DNA of 64,000 bases from Ichthyophthirius multifiliis (GCF_000220395.1 NW_004086962.1:1-64000); one strand, 5' to 3'; shown: positions 50,351 to 64,000, counted from the stretch's first letter. The notes: generated from the sequence alone by a model not told the origin. Numbers and translations are program-made.

Positions 50351-53254
50351 TTTATTATTTTCATTATTTTTATTATTACTATTATTAATATTACTATTAA
50401 TATTAACATTTATATTAATATTTTAAAAAACCGAATTTTTTGAGCCTTCTATAGTGTCTAGCTTTTAATAAATATTTTATATTTGAAAAATTGATACATT
50501 CGAATTTTTCTTTTTATTTAAAAACCTTTAGTGTAGTTTTTTTATTTATTATTGAATTATTTTCTCGTGAATTTTTTCAGATTTTTTAAATTATAAATTA
50601 TTTTAAGAGACTATATCTCTTGTATTTTTATATTTTTGATAAATATTCATTAATTTTTATTAATTTGGTAGACTTTTTTACAAAATAATTTTTTTTTAAG
50701 AATTTTTTTTTATTAAATTTTCTATGGGTTTAAACTAATCAACTATATATTTATTTTATTAAATAAATTTTTTCTTTTTTTCAATATAAAAATTTTCTTC
50801 GATTTTTAAACTTTTTAAATTCTAGTAAAGTTAAATTCCTTATAAATTTTCTTCTTATAAATTATTATTAGGTAAAGAAAAAGTTCTTTTATTTTTAATA
50901 CTTAAGTTTTATTCTATTATATTATTTCTAAAATTTTCTTTCTGAATTAAATTTTAAATAAAGCTTTTGTCCAATAGTTAAAAATCCTATGTATATTTTA
51001 AAAAGTTTTCACATGAAATCTACAAAACCTTCACATTTGAAACTGCAATAGCATCAAATAGCCTTTTTCGTTTGAAATAAACATCACATTCTCCAAAAAT
51101 TTACTTTTCGGAAATTTAACAAATTCTAATATTTAAATACTTAGTTATTTAATTTTAAAAAGAAATATTTTTTCTTAATTCTATATTTCCTTTTTATAAA
51201 ATATATATGAATTTCGGATCTTCATTTTATAAAAATATATTATGCCCCTACTTATATTTAATCTGTTCAAAGGAATATTGTATTTTTTGAATTTTCTCTA
51301 TTGACATTTCATCCGAATTTAAAGCGTTATAAATTAAATTAATTTTCTAATCTGATTTTTATTTTTATATTTATAAAAGAATATTCTTATAATCTACCCT
51401 AGAAAGAACTGCAATAAAGCAATCTTCTAAACAGACCACATTCGCACTCCTAAAAATAAAAAATAAAAAATAAATTTAAGTGTATATATGTATTTTTTAC
51501 CGAGGTTTTTTATTCATAATACCATTTTCGCCAAAACAAGTACCTGTGTGGAGAACATTAGCTTTTTCAAATATGAAGTTATTGTTTTTGAAATAGCGAA
51601 ATCCTGCTTTTAAGTAATTAATATCAAAGTCTTTTATTTAATAAAGAAGTTCTTTTCTTTTCTCATTATACATTCGAAAATTATTAAATCCTACTAAATT
51701 GGGGAATTTTATAATATTTATAGGTTTATTAATTTATTAGTCTTATATATCTTTTTATTAATCTACTTTTAAATATGCAATTAATCTATTAGATTCCATA
51801 TTTTATTTATGTAATTACTTTGCTTAGTTTTATTTTAATTAATATAATTTATAGTTTTATATAATTTCTTAGTATTATTATTCTAGTACCTTATTAATTA
51901 AAGAATATAGTAAATCTTTGTAAGGTGTTTTTATTTTTCCAATCAAAAAATTATAAATTTCTTCGTTTAAATATTAAAATTCGGGATATAATGAAATTTA
52001 ATAAAAATCGAATATTTTTTTAATTATTAAACATTTTATTTTAAGTGCTTTTACAAAATGTTTGATATATATAACATTTTTGATTGCTTTATAGAAAGTT
52101 TTTAATAATAAAATTTTTTGCATACTACTATATTTTGATAAAGAAGTTTATTTTGTTGTTACTTCATTATGATTTTCATTGATGTTTTTTTATATTTTAG
52201 GAGTTAATATTAAAACTCTTCCTTATAATAAAATATAAAAAGAATCTAAGTTTTTATCTCCATAATAGAAAATAGTTGATCCTTTAGTAAAATATTAATA
52301 ATTCATATATTTACATAGTTTTAAAACTACTTATTTCTTATAATTTCCTTATCGAATAAATGATAAATTCTAAATTGATTTCATTATTAAAAATATATCT
52401 TCTTAGTTTCTTTATTCTGAACTCTTATTAATAATTATTTACAAAGCCTAATTTATTAAATCGTCGTTTGTTATTTTTGGTATTTATTTTTTCTTTTAAT
52501 AATTTTATTTCGGTGTTCTTGCATTAATACTATTTAAAAAATATTAAGAATTTATTTAAGAATCTTATAGGCTTTCTTGATGTAGATACATTTTTGGAAA
52601 AATAGATTAGTATTATTGTTATTGTTGTTGTTATTGTTATTATTATTAATTTTATAGTTCTACTTCTTAAAGTGAAACTAATGTTTATTGTTTTTATTCT
52701 ATAATGATTATACTTTATTCTAGATTTTTAAATGAATTGCTTAATTTTTATTATTTTTATTCCAAAAGTAGTATTTCTTATTCTAAATTTTTAAATGAAT
52801 TACTTTTTTTGAATTTTTTTTTTTAAGTCTTTTATTTTATTTATATTATAAGGTCTCTATCTATACTTTTTATTTTTTATCTTATTTTCTATCTTTTATT
52901 TTCTAAGTCTTAGTATTTTTTTTCTATATATTCGTTTAAAGTTAGAACTGGTTTTATAATTTTTTCTTAAAATAATGGTTAGTATGAAATTGTTTATTTT
53001 TAATTTGTTAAAGATTTCATCTGAATTTTTAAATCTTCTAATAATGAAGTGTGATAAGCATCTGATTCGGTCGTTATTTTATTTTCTATTGGTTTATAAG
53101 TTTCTTTATGTGATATTTATTTGAAGGATTTTTATGAGGTTTTGAAAGATTAAAGGAGAACTTTTTTACTGTTTTTTTGTAAGGTTTTTTCAGTTATTTA
53201 AGGGGATCTTTATGCGCTTTTTTGTTTTTCGAATTCTAAGTTATTTATTTACAT
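49988..53254 (-). CDS. Cyclic-nucleotide-binding-domain protein (two CNB domains)
   Basis: About 1,070 residues from ATG 53254 (MQINNLEFEKQKSAQRSPQI) to TGA 49988-49990, with one 51-nt intron (51450-51500) that sits inside the PRSANVV motif. The first CNB domain has the early strands YFTKGSTIFYYGDKNLDSFY and ILLQGRVLILTP, then about 215 inserted residues, then its phosphate-binding cassette TCFGENGIMNKKPRSANV and CFIAVLSRVDY. The cassette keeps the key Gly-Glu and Arg, so cAMP or cGMP binding is likely. The second CNB domain (NIFLQNEDPKFIYILQKGNI; IFGECDVYFKRKRLFDAIAV) has a less regular cassette. There is no channel or kinase domain. The N-terminal third is charged and Gln-rich with a tandem repeat. 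The C-terminal third is Asn/Lys-rich with a long poly-Asn run. It is probably a cytoplasmic cNMP effector or scaffold. Confidence 0.88.
50303..50351 (-). repeat. (ATT)n microsatellite coding for poly-Asn in the CNB protein
   Basis: About 15 triplets read as AAT on the minus strand. Standard-code ORFs on both strands across this tract are shadows. Confidence 0.85.
52679..52804 (-). repeat. 63-bp tandem duplication in the CNB protein
   Basis: Two adjacent 63-bp units (52742-52804 then 52679-52741 in reading order) encode SNSFKNLEQEILLLEQKQQK and SNSFKNLEQSIIIIEQKQQT, each followed by Leu. The first nine residues are identical, and differences cluster in the Ile/Leu stretch and the last residues. 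It is an in-frame duplication inside a helical region. Confidence 0.92.
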
Positions 53255-53592
53255 TTTATATTATATTTTTAGAAAATTTTAAGTAGTATTAAAATAAAAT
53301 AATTAAAAATGTAGAAAAAAAAAAAAAAAAAAGTTAAATATATATTATTTATTTTTTTATATTAAAATTAAATAAATAATTATAAATTTAGAAAAAAAAA
53401 AAAGTTAAAAAAAAATTAAAAATTTTTTTTCTTTTATTTAATATTAAATAGTTAAAAAGTATTTTTTAAAAATATATCAGAATTTTAATATAATTTTTAA
53501 TTTTTTTTTTTTTAAAAAAATAACTTTCTTTAAAAAATAAATAACAAATAATATCTCCATCAAAAAAAATATAAAAAAAAAGGAGAAAATAA
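53255..53592. other. Shared 338-bp divergent promoter gap
   Basis: The only sequence between the starts of the CNB protein (-) and the IP3-receptor gene (+). It is A/T-rich with runs of A near 53313-53332 and 53391-53413 and T near 53501-53511. No recognisable element. Confidence 0.6.
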
Positions 53593-56500
53593 ATGTTTGA
53601 TTTCCAAAATGAAAACGCAATGTGCTTTGCAAAAATAATTGAATAAATAAAATTAAGACGTGCATTTAGAATATGGTCTAATAAAAATTACTAAAAATCT
53701 TCCCTAAGATCTCCTCTTAAATAATAATATATAAATACAAATATAACTTACAATCCAAAAATTAAAAATTTACTATCCCCAAACTATACAATAATTGACT
53801 AAAATAATTTTTTTAAAATAGAAAGTCCAAAAGTAGACATAAAATAAAAACAAGAGGAAAAACTTCCATTAAATTTAAAATTCGGAGACATAATATATTT
53901 TAAATGTTATATAGATTAAAGAAAAAAGGGAATAGTTTCAGGTGATGGAATAGCAAATAATCAATTAGAATGCCTTCCTTAAGAATTTATTGATATATTT
54001 GAAGCTTTTGAGAGTAATGAGAATAACATTTATAAAAGTTAATATAATCCAAACAACAGTTCTTTAAATTTAATTGATAATCTATTAGAAAAAGACAATT
54101 AGAGAAAAAGCTCCAAAAACTTTTCTGTTTTTAACAAAAGTGCATAACTTTAATTCCGAAAATGTCTTTTTTAAATTGTTAATGAGAAAAAATATTACTA
54201 TTAAGATAAATTTTACAAAGCGAAACTTTTAGAAGAAGAAAATTTAAAATTTGAAGCTATGGCTTAACTTGAAAACAAAACCAAAAAGGAATTTGAGGAA
54301 AATGAAACCAATTATGAGAGATTAATTGGTTTAAATATTAATTATGGGTAAGGTTTTTAACTTAAGCACGTATTTAGTTAGTGTTATTTGACTTTAAATT
54401 AAGATATTTTAGCCTCTGAGAATGGATGCAGGGAAATGGTTTTGTAGTAAGTTTCCAATCAATATTCTAACTTCACAATTTATTCTGTTAAAGGTTCAAA
54501 GGAAGTAGGCGAACCAGTACTTTATTCAGATTAGATAAATATAAGAAATTTATAAAACAAATAATACTGGCTAAATGTAAATAAATTAAAATAGAATTAA
54601 TAATATAATTAAGGCTTGGAAGTGAATGCATCTGAAACTAATACTGCTTTTAAAGTTTGTTGTTATATGGATTATAAAACAAATATAGAAAGGGAAAGTA
54701 GTAAAGGGAAAATCCTATAAGTAGGTGAAATTGTACATTTATATAATAAAAGTTTAAGCGGTTTTTTGGCAATAAAGAATAATTTTGATATGAAAAAAAT
54801 TTTATCAGAAAGAGTTAATATATTTTCGTATAATAATAATAAGTTTTATATGAATCAAGACTATTTAGACTTTAATTATACCAAACATTAACTTCGGAAT
54901 CTTTTCGAATTGTGTGTACATAAGGAAAATGACTCTGCTTATACACAGGAGGAGTAGTCTAAGATTATGTAGGAAAATTAAGATTTTAATATTTATATTT
55001 TATGGGAAATTCAAAAAATAGAATCTTTTTCAAGTACTTTACCTAAATATAAGGAAAAGTTTAGAATTAAAAATGTTTGTACAGGACTTTATTTAGTACT
55101 CTAAAATAATAAACTAGAATTAACTTATGATGGAGGGTTAAAAGAGTGTGAGTTTTATCTCCATCCGAATAGATATTTTGAATTAAATAGTAATATTGTG
55201 TATAATAATACTATTAAGATTTAGGCGAGTAATACAAAAGGGGGAACTAGTATTGTGTTTGTGTAAGAAGATGAAGGGGAAAATGAAAGTAAAGTAATTT
55301 GTAAAGAAAAATAAGATTTGGATAAAAAAAACATTGAAATGACTTATTTTGATGTTACACCTTCAGATTAAAATAAAAGGTATTTATATATTTATATTAT
55401 GTATTTTATTTTTATTTTTTTGTGTTAGAATAATTGCTGATTAAATATCAAGTTTATTTCCTTCTTTGTTTGAGTTTTATGGGTTTTTATAAAATTGGGG
55501 AATTGAGTTTAATAATTTGGAAATATCTTATACTTACAAATGCGCGTTTGATAATTAAAAAGAATTAAATAATAAACTATAACACTTATAATAAACTATT
55601 CAAAATTTGAATTAATTTCTGGATGTTGAAGATTCTATTTTGTATAAAAGGTAAATTATTTTATTGCAAAATGGTATAGTTAATTTAATTGTTTATATTT
55701 TGAAATAAATACATTTTAAAATATATGGACAACATTAAGGAGATAATTAGTTTGTTTAAATTAATGAAAGATCTCCGTCTAAAATAGCTTAGATTTAATT
55801 AAATTAAGCTGTTTAATATTTATATTAAGTACTTGTATAAACAATTAAAGGAAATTCTTAAATTGCTAGTTATATTTTAAGTCATAAAAATAATTTCTTA
55901 GGTTTCTTTTTAAATTAATTAGAATTTTATAGTGTAAAAAAAATATTTATGTATTTATAATAATATTAATAATAATATATTATAAATTTTATATTAATAT
56001 ATATTTCTATATATATAAAAAAGGAAGTAAAGGTCCTATTAAAAGAAACAGTTAAATGGATGGAAGCAACAGAGGAAAAAGAGGAAGAAAATATTCAAAT
56101 ATGGACAAGTAAACTATAAACTATAAATTATAAAAACATTGAAATATAAACTTTTATTGCCGAATTACTTGAATTGTCTATTTAATCTCCTTTAGGAAAA
56201 GCCATAACTTAAAATTAAAAATACTGTCGAAAATACATATTTAAATATCCCATAAAAAAGCCTAAATTTGACTATTCATTAATAAGATTTGAATTCCGAG
56301 ATAATATTCCTATAATAATATTTAATAAACCAGAAGAAATTGGGACTGATAGAAATTTCGAAATAAACAATGAAAAATTAATTCTTTTATATGAGGAAGC
56401 AAGGAAAAGTTAAGAATTAAAAATGAAAACTTTCAAATAAGGAATTTAAAATAATTACTATGAATTAAAATTCATAAATGGATTTATTGAGAAAAAATTA

Positions 56501-59500
56501 AAAACGAAATCTTTAGGAATCCTCCAATAATATGAAGATTATGTAATTTAAGTTTTATAATTATATGTATCTTTATGTAAAGAGAGAAACCCAAAAATTA
56601 TTGAAATTTTAAATAATTAAGTAGGACTTACTAAAACTTTTGTAAAAGAATGTATTAAGATTTTTAATCCTTTTGATTTTAATTAGTCTTAATTTTATCA
56701 TTTGAGGTATTATAACTGCTTTTTGGGACTCTATTAATAATTTTTGATTGATGTGGAACCTTTGATGAGAATCTCGGAAAATTTAAACTCATGTCTAATT
56801 AGGGAAGATTTAAAGAGCTTTACTATAACAGACAGATCTTTTAAGCTTTTTTAAAAATACACAATAAAAAGTAAATATAAAGCTGATATGGCGAATACTT
56901 TAAAGATGAATATGAAGGAATTAGAATAAAAGGAAATTAATGAAGAAAATGATTATGTGAAATATTAACTATTTAAATAATATGCAGAATAGATAGTTAT
57001 GTAAGAGGAAAATATATATAAGCATTCATAAGAACTTATAAATTAATTATTTACTGAATCAAATGAAATTCCATAGTAATTAAATATTAAATTACATATG
57101 GATATGAAAAATAAAAACCCGAATATTAATATTGATATTGAAAAATTTTCTCTTTATTTACTAGATGTAATACTTTCAAGTCTTAATGTAGTCAAAAATA
57201 GAATCGATTTAGGCTTCAATGATCTTGCTAGTAATCGGAGAATTATTAAGTATTTACCAAATATATTTGTTGGATACATTTAATTTTGGAGCGTTTAGAA
57301 AGATGAGAATTTTGTGCATTTTAAAAATTATAAAAAAAATTGGCTTTGTGCTTTTATGTTTGATAATTTGTAATTGTGTAAAGATAACTTTATTGTTGTT
57401 AAAGTATATTATTTTTATATAATTATATTTTTTTATTTTATTTTTTTAAAAAAAAGATATTATTAGAAGCATTAAATATATTTAAGGTATTAGAAAATTT
57501 AAATAGAAGCTTAATAATAGTAGATTAAATAAAAAGAGAAATGGGTTAAAGAGTAAACTTTGTGAAAAAAAAAAAATCAATTTTAAGCCCTCTGAGCCCA
57601 AATAAGATATCTAAGCAAGTATAAAATTATGAATTGAGTGATTCTGATATATGTTCAAATGAAGAATAAGAAATAGAGTATCGAAGTATGAACAATATAA
57701 ATTTAAAGAAAAATAATAATAATGATTTCGATTTCGAAAAAATAAAAATTGAAATGTTAGAATTGGACTTATTTTCATTTTCTAATTTAAGAAATTATAA
57801 AAAAGGTTAATATAAGGATGTTAAATAGATTAATATTGGAACATTGATATATAAAACACTATAATATTGTGTAGAAAATCATAAACTAAAGAAGGAATTA
57901 GGAAACTTTTTAATTAATTATATTTAATAATATAAAATAATGTAATTAAATTTATCTTAAATAGAAATTATTGATGATGAATATGAATTAAGTCTTTTAA
58001 GAAAAGTAAATGGGTCACAAGATAGTAATGGAGAATTTTATTGTTCACCTAGTGATATGGAATATTATGCATAAAAAACTTTGCTTTATATTGAAATCTG
58101 TCAAAGCAATAATAATATGGAAAATGTAAAAATAGAAAAATTAAAAGAATATTATCAGTAGTATATTAAAGGAATTGAATCTTTAATAAAACTATTTAAA
58201 TTAGAAGGATTTGAAAATGAAAAAATAAAACCTAGAAAAAGTAAAGAAGATTATATTTTTTAATTACAAAATATATTAAGAAATTTTAATATTCATAAAG
58301 TAATAAAAAAAATTATATATAAATAAATATAAAAATAAGATTAAAATATAGAAATATAAAAAAATAAATAAATGTATTATTATATTTATATATATATATA
58401 TTATATATATATATTTATATATATATTTATTTTTAATATATATAGAATGTACTTATTTTCTTATAAAATATTGTTTTAGAAGATATAAATTTTTGATGTT
58501 TTATAAATTATTAGTTTAATTTCTATATTTATTTATAAAAGATAATGATTTTAATAAATAATTATTATTTCCCTATTTTTCTTATATTCTCTAATTTCCT
58601 TTAGTTAAATACTATTATTCTATTAAAGTAGATTACAATGTTATATAGCATGAATAATCAAATCCATTATGGAGACCTATTAAAGTATAATTAATTATTT
58701 ATATGTTTTTGAATTCATATTTTATATAAAAATAGATTACCAAACTATGTAATGAACTATTAAATAAAAAAAAAATTAACCCTGAAGAAATTAAGGTTTA
58801 AATAAGTATAATATTTAAAAAAATTAATGAAAATTCTCCATTTATGTCCTCTAATAGTAAATAATACAGTGAACATATTTAGTATTCAATATCTTTAGAT
58901 ATAATGAAATCCAAATCACTAATTTAATATTTGAAAATTTTGAATTCTTTAACTTTTTAAGTTTTTAATTAAAATATTAAAGCCAACTAATAAAAAATAC
59001 TAAATAACATTTTAACAAATAAAACTATGTAATTAATAATAAAGCCTTGTTCTTTAAAATACATAAATAATTTCTATAATTTATTTTCGAGTAATAATAT
59101 AGAATTTTTAAGAATAAAACTACATATTAAAGGTTTATTATTACTTTCCAATTGTTGCAAAAACTACAAACTAGGAATTTAAGAAATAAACCGATTTATA
59201 ATGTACGATGCCTTAAAGAATAATTTATTATGTCCAAATGCCCCCTATGCGCTAAAGTAGGTATATTTAAGGTTACTTTTTGAAGCTTATATATCTAAAA
59301 TCACTGATGTGGAAAATTAGGAACATAATGAAGTAATTGGATCGAATGAAATTTCTGAAATTTTAAGTAGATAGGTGATTCCGATGATGGATATAAAGAA
59401 TATATATAAATATTTGGAAGGTTTAGTTAAAATACCGGAGAATAATTCATAGGAATTTTGGGAATTAAGGAAGTCTATAATTAAGTAAAAAATGAAATAT

Positions 59501-61754
59501 TTTGAAAAAAATAAAGAGTTTAAGATTTTAATTTAAAACGATAATGATCTTATTTATGATAAAAATTAAAACATGTTCAAATATGCAGCTTTAGATGGCA
59601 AATACTAAGGAATTATACGAGATCCCAAAGAATTTTGGGCTTTCATGATGGAAGAGGGAGTAATGCATTTCTTAGTTGATACTTATGATGAGAAGATGAA
59701 TGAAATAGAGAGTATATCGTAGAAAGATTAAACTCTGGCGGATGAATTTTCAATAATTAAGACTAATATGATGAAAATTAGATAGCTTATTAATATATTG
59801 GAAAGGGATTTTAGAGTATAGAAAGGGTATTTAAATTTAGATAGGTATAGAACACTTTTAATTAGGATAGAAGAAATAATACCGAAGAGGAAGATTATCA
59901 AGTTCGGTGAAAATTTTAAAATTGGACTTGATTAGAACCATAAAGTGCATGTCGAGAAATATAATACAGTTTCAGAGGATCTTGTAGGTGAAGGGTTTTA
60001 GGATGTCGAAGATACTAATAAAAATGAGACAGAATTTAAGAAGGTTTTGAGAATTTTTTTAATGAGAAATAGAATGGAAGTAAATGATATTGAGAAAATG
60101 ATTTATATTATTTAAGAATTTAATATTTAGTAATAATAAATAGCTATTTTAAAGGATTGTCTAATTTAAATTATTAATAAAGATAAAAATTATGTTAATG
60201 AAGAGATGGTTGTGAAATTTTTAAAAGATGATTGTGGAATAAATGAGTTTAAAAATGAACTCAGAGTTAGTGATGTTACTAATTTTAATATTAATTGTAT
60301 AGTGGATAATTTAAATAAATTTTATGCTATTAAAAAAATACCGTAGGCAGATGAAGAGTAATAAGAAGAGGCATTAAATTAAAATATTTCAAAGAAATTT
60401 CCAAATATTGAAAAAGTTAGGACTGAAATTAATATGAATAAAATTTAAGTAATTTTTTTTTTTTTTTCTTATTTTTTTTACTTTTTTTTATAGAAAAAGT
60501 TAAATTTTAAATTAAAAAAATCAGCAAATATTGATTTTAATAAAATTAAAAAAATATTGAATTCTACTTATTAATGTAAAGATAATGATGATTAGATATA
60601 AGAAAATGTTTTTATTACACATATTTTAATGGAATAAATTTAAGATTATAATATTTTGGGGAATTAGTAAGTTTTTGAAAATTTTATTTAGAAAACATAA
60701 TAAATATTTAATAATTAAAATGTATTTTTTTTTTTTAGAAAATTAAATATGATTATAATACATTATTGATCTTTTTTTTATATTAAAAAAAAAAAAAAGA
60801 TAATATTAATAAAATTTTTGAGAATACTTCTTGAATTAAAATCTATAGACAAGGATGTTATTGAAAATTAATTTAATTTAGATGAAAATATATCCGAAGA
60901 AGCCAAAAAATAAATTGATAATTATCATTTTTATTAAACTATAGTAATCTTTATATAATAAAGAATTTTTTTTTAATATGTAGATGAATAAATATATAAA
61001 TATTTAATAAAATAAAATAGATTACGGAATAAAAAATATATATTTAAACAATAAATAGTTTATCTAAATCTCAAAACTATTTATAAGAATATGAATATAT
61101 AACATTTTTAATATAATTATTAGATTTTGGGAATACAGTAATTTTTATTTATTATTTATTATATTTATATGAAAATAAAATAAAAGCATAATCAAAATAT
61201 AATACTTTAATATTTATGTAATTACAACTCATAGTGTCTAGATTTTTTCACATATTTCCGAAATTTCTTTTTAGATAAAAATACGAATTATTTACGTTTG
61301 ATAAAAGAGTAAAAAAATAACAAAAATAATCAAAATTTATAGACTGAATATGAAATAAAATCTTTTCTTATTTTAAAATTATTGTAATTATTTTGTGAAA
61401 ACGTAAATACATAGTTTTAGAATTTTTTAAGAATATAGATTGATTAACCTGGCGCTTTTAGTGCAAATACTAATTTAGTAGTTGAAGTCTCTAATTTTTT
61501 ATCATTTCTTTTAGAATATAAATAATTAGAAATTTTCTAAAAAGCAGATTTAATAGAATAAGGATTTAATACTTTAATTGATTTTTCAACAGGGTCAATA
61601 ACAAATTAGGAAATTATATGTAATTATTTTAAATATAAATAAAAATAAATAAAAAAAACAATAAATATAAATAAAAAAATAAAAAAAATATAAAAATGTA
61701 TATATATAAATATATAAATTTATAAATATATAAATATATAAATATTATAAATAT

Positions 61755-61793
<39 letters not shown>

Positions 61794-64000
61794 TTCATTT
61801 ATTTTTTTTTATTTTTTTTAATATAAATGTTTATTATTATATATATATTATATATATATATATTTAAATTTATTATAGGTTAAAATAAAAGATTATTCTA
61901 TTAAATTTAAGATTAAATTTTATCTTTTAATTTTAATTTTTAAAAACCATAATTTGAAAATAGAAATGATGCAGATCATATTAAAAATGAAAAATTGATT
62001 AAAATTTTAATTAGTTGTATTAAGTTTTTATAAATAATTGTTTCTGATAATAAAGATAAATCTATATAGAATTTGATTGAATGTTTTAATTTAGATAACT
62101 TATTGTTTATTTTAAAAAAAATGTATGTTTAGAGATTAAAAAAAATTAGAAAAAAACTATTTATGGATATTTCTTGTAATTGTAATGAATAGTTTAAATG
62201 TACAGATTAAATTTGCTTTTTTTAAAATGCAACTGATTTAGATAGATATATTAATGAAACTGGGTTCAATATTTATATTATTTTTTGTTATTTAAGGGAT
62301 ATATTTTCTACACATGAAAAATTGAAAATATTTAATACGTTTGATGAAACTAGATAAAAAGATGTTTTTGAAGAATTTGATGAGTTTGAAGTTTTTAATT
62401 AGGATAAAAAAACTATTTGCTAATAATCTTAATATAATTTAGAAAAAGTATAATTATATTATTTTATATTAATTAAAATCATATAAAAAGAGAAAATCTT
62501 AAACCAGAAAAATTATTCCTACTCTAAACAAAAATTAAAGCAAATATGAGGAAAAACAAAATTTATTAAAAAATGAAAGTTAAGATTCTAATAGTGAAAA
62601 TAATAATGATGAAAATAATTAATGTATTATATTTAAAATACATATATATATATTAATATATTTAAACTTATATGAAAAATATATATATAAATATTAAATA
62701 TATTAATTTATTCACATATTTAATAGAAAATAATATTAATAAAGTTCTTGATATTTTTTGTATAAATTAAAATTATCCACAATAGAATTAAATTTTAGGA
62801 ATTATTTAATGTAATCCTCATTATTTTTATTATTTTAAGAAATAGCTGGGAATTACATAAGTTAAAAAAAATGGTATTATTAAAAAGATTTATTTCTAAA
62901 AGCCTTTTACTTCATATTATATTAACGAATATATTAAAAAAAGCATTGTAAAATAAAAATATTTTATATTTAAATATTACTTATTTATATAATTTTTTTT
63001 TTTAAAAAATAACTTTTTAAAAAAATAAAATAAAATGAGAGTTATGCATTTTTTTAGCATTTAGTGTTTTTTTAATAGAAATTATAAAAAATTATATATT
63101 GAATACATATTATATATAATATTAAAAAATAAAAATATAAATAAATAAAATATTTTTTTTATAAAAAAAAGATATATTTTAATGATAGCAAAACAGATAT
63201 AGAAAGATTATAATATATTGTAGAAATGTTTTAATTTTATTTAAAACAAATGATATAAAAATAAAAATTATCTAAACATAAAGTAAATATATATATTTTT
63301 ATATTAATAAATAATATATATAAAAAATATAAATAAATATTTATATTTATATTAATTTAAATAATTTTAATATAATAATATATTTATATATTTATATCTT
63401 TATAAATATATATATTTTAATTTTTTTTAAATGTTTCATTATTTTCTATATTTGAATTTTATTTTATAATAATTTTCCATATTTTTTTTTGAATTAATAT
63501 AATGTTATGAAATATAATAAAAATTATTATATATTCATTTTAGTTATTATAATTTTTAATATTATAATAAAATATTAGTTCTTGTGTTTAATGGTTGAAA
63601 ACTGGAGGACATTTAAAGATATCTAATTTTTTTTACTTATTTTAATTGCTATATTCTGTAATAAAAACTTATAATATAAAATATATAAATATAAAATTTA
63701 GAATTAATTACTTTTAATGGTAGAGTTGAAGAAAACGAAAATTAAAACATAATTAAATAGATTATTTTTGCTTTTACTGTAATTTAATTAATCATTTCTA
63801 GTTTCGTTTTTATTTTTTGTGCTGTTGAAAAATTTGAAATTTCAATAAATTAATATTCCAATACTGATTCATTGTATAAAATTCAAAAAATTTAATAAAG
63901 TGCTGGCCTATTAGTATAAACTAAATATACTTAAATAAAGAAGTAATAAAAATAATTATATATTAATAATTTATATATATATATATATATGCTTATATAA
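53593..64000 (+). CDS. ITPR: Inositol 1,4,5-trisphosphate receptor-type calcium release channel (3' end beyond window)
   Basis: The largest gene, from ATG 53593 (MFDFQNENAMCFAKIIEQIK) and still open at the right edge. Domains in order: an IP3-receptor N-terminal part with LKFGDIIYFKCYIDQRKKGI (residues about 97-132); MIR-type repeats, including GINYGQGFQLKHVFSQCYLT, SKEVGEPVLYSDQINIRN and GKILQVGEIVHLYNKS; RIH-like helical regions (from VKVLLKETVKWMEATEEKEE); a long helical middle (EFWELRKSIIKQKMKYFEKN); the RIH-associated domain near 61300-61620 (FLILKLLQLFCENVNTQFQN; TNLVVEVSNFLSFLLEYKQL); and near 63600-63850 the first membrane helices (DIQFFLLILIAIFCNK; IIFAFTVIQLIISSFVFIF). The pore lies outside. 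The protein would release calcium from stores such as ER or alveoli. At least ten introns are needed, including about 55383-55430, 55940-56022, 57403-57454 and 60448-60494. Boundaries after 58290 are approximate. Confidence 0.9.
61754..61800 (+). repeat. (TTTA)n tetranucleotide microsatellite in an IP3-receptor intron
   Basis: About ten TTTA units, in the proposed intron between the RIH-associated domain and the next exon. Confidence 0.85.

Noticed and set aside
50206-50443. Overlapping Ile-rich ORFs on both strands
   Set aside because: Both are shadows of the poly-Asn (ATT)n tract in the cyclic-nucleotide-binding protein.
57098-57283. Two short plus-strand ORFs at 57098-57422 as separate genes
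   Set aside because: The first is simply a stretch of the IP3-receptor frame between two TAA/TAG Gln codons; the second is an out-of-frame shadow.

Overview
This window is nuclear DNA of a ciliate. The base composition is extremely AT-rich in genes and gaps alike. Every recognisable protein reads only when TAA and TAG are taken as glutamine and TGA is the sole stop, which is the oligohymenophorean ciliate nuclear code. Introns are short and AT-rich, mostly about 40-60 nt with a few of 100-250 nt, with GT at the start and AG at the end. The very high AT content and the gene style would suit Ichthyophthirius or a close relative, but the sequence alone does not fix the species. Open frames called with the standard code are almost all antisense shadows or fragments and hide the real genes.

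I support 21 protein genes. Left part (1-20,650): a coiled-coil protein (-), the co-chaperone SGT1 (-), a large protein ending in a DUF2135-like domain (+), a small coiled-coil protein (+), a three-repeat MYB protein (+), a serine/threonine kinase (+) and a sugar-transporter-type MFS carrier (+). Middle (20,650-38,400): the lipid-transfer autophagy protein ATG2 (+), tubulin glutamylase subunit TTLL1 (-), a B-box-like zinc protein (-), an unrecognised protein (-), a membrane RING-finger protein (+), an unrecognised protein (+) and a VPS9 Rab5 exchange factor (+). Right part (38,640-64,000): a charged coiled-coil protein (+), a compact kinase without a recognisable glycine loop (+), a SpoU/MRM1 rRNA 2'-O-methyltransferase (+), a large helical protein (+), the DENN-domain protein DENND6 (+), a cyclic-nucleotide-binding protein (-) and, running off the right edge, an inositol trisphosphate receptor-type calcium channel (+).

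Membrane traffic and signalling are well represented: ATG2, VPS9, DENND6, the cNMP-binding protein and the IP3 receptor. The last two are divergent and share a 338-bp gap. There is no sign of operons, mobile elements, tRNA or rRNA genes, CRISPR or telomeric repeats. Gaps between genes are 0.1-2.1 kb, made of A/T-rich sequence and (TA)n microsatellites.

The most notable pattern is that several otherwise convincing genes lose frame exactly once or twice, always in a run of A or T and always as if one base were missing. Homopolymer under-calling in the assembly is the likeliest cause. The direction is opposite to the known +1 frameshifting of Euplotes, so the pattern deserves a check against reads. 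I found no clearly new biological system.
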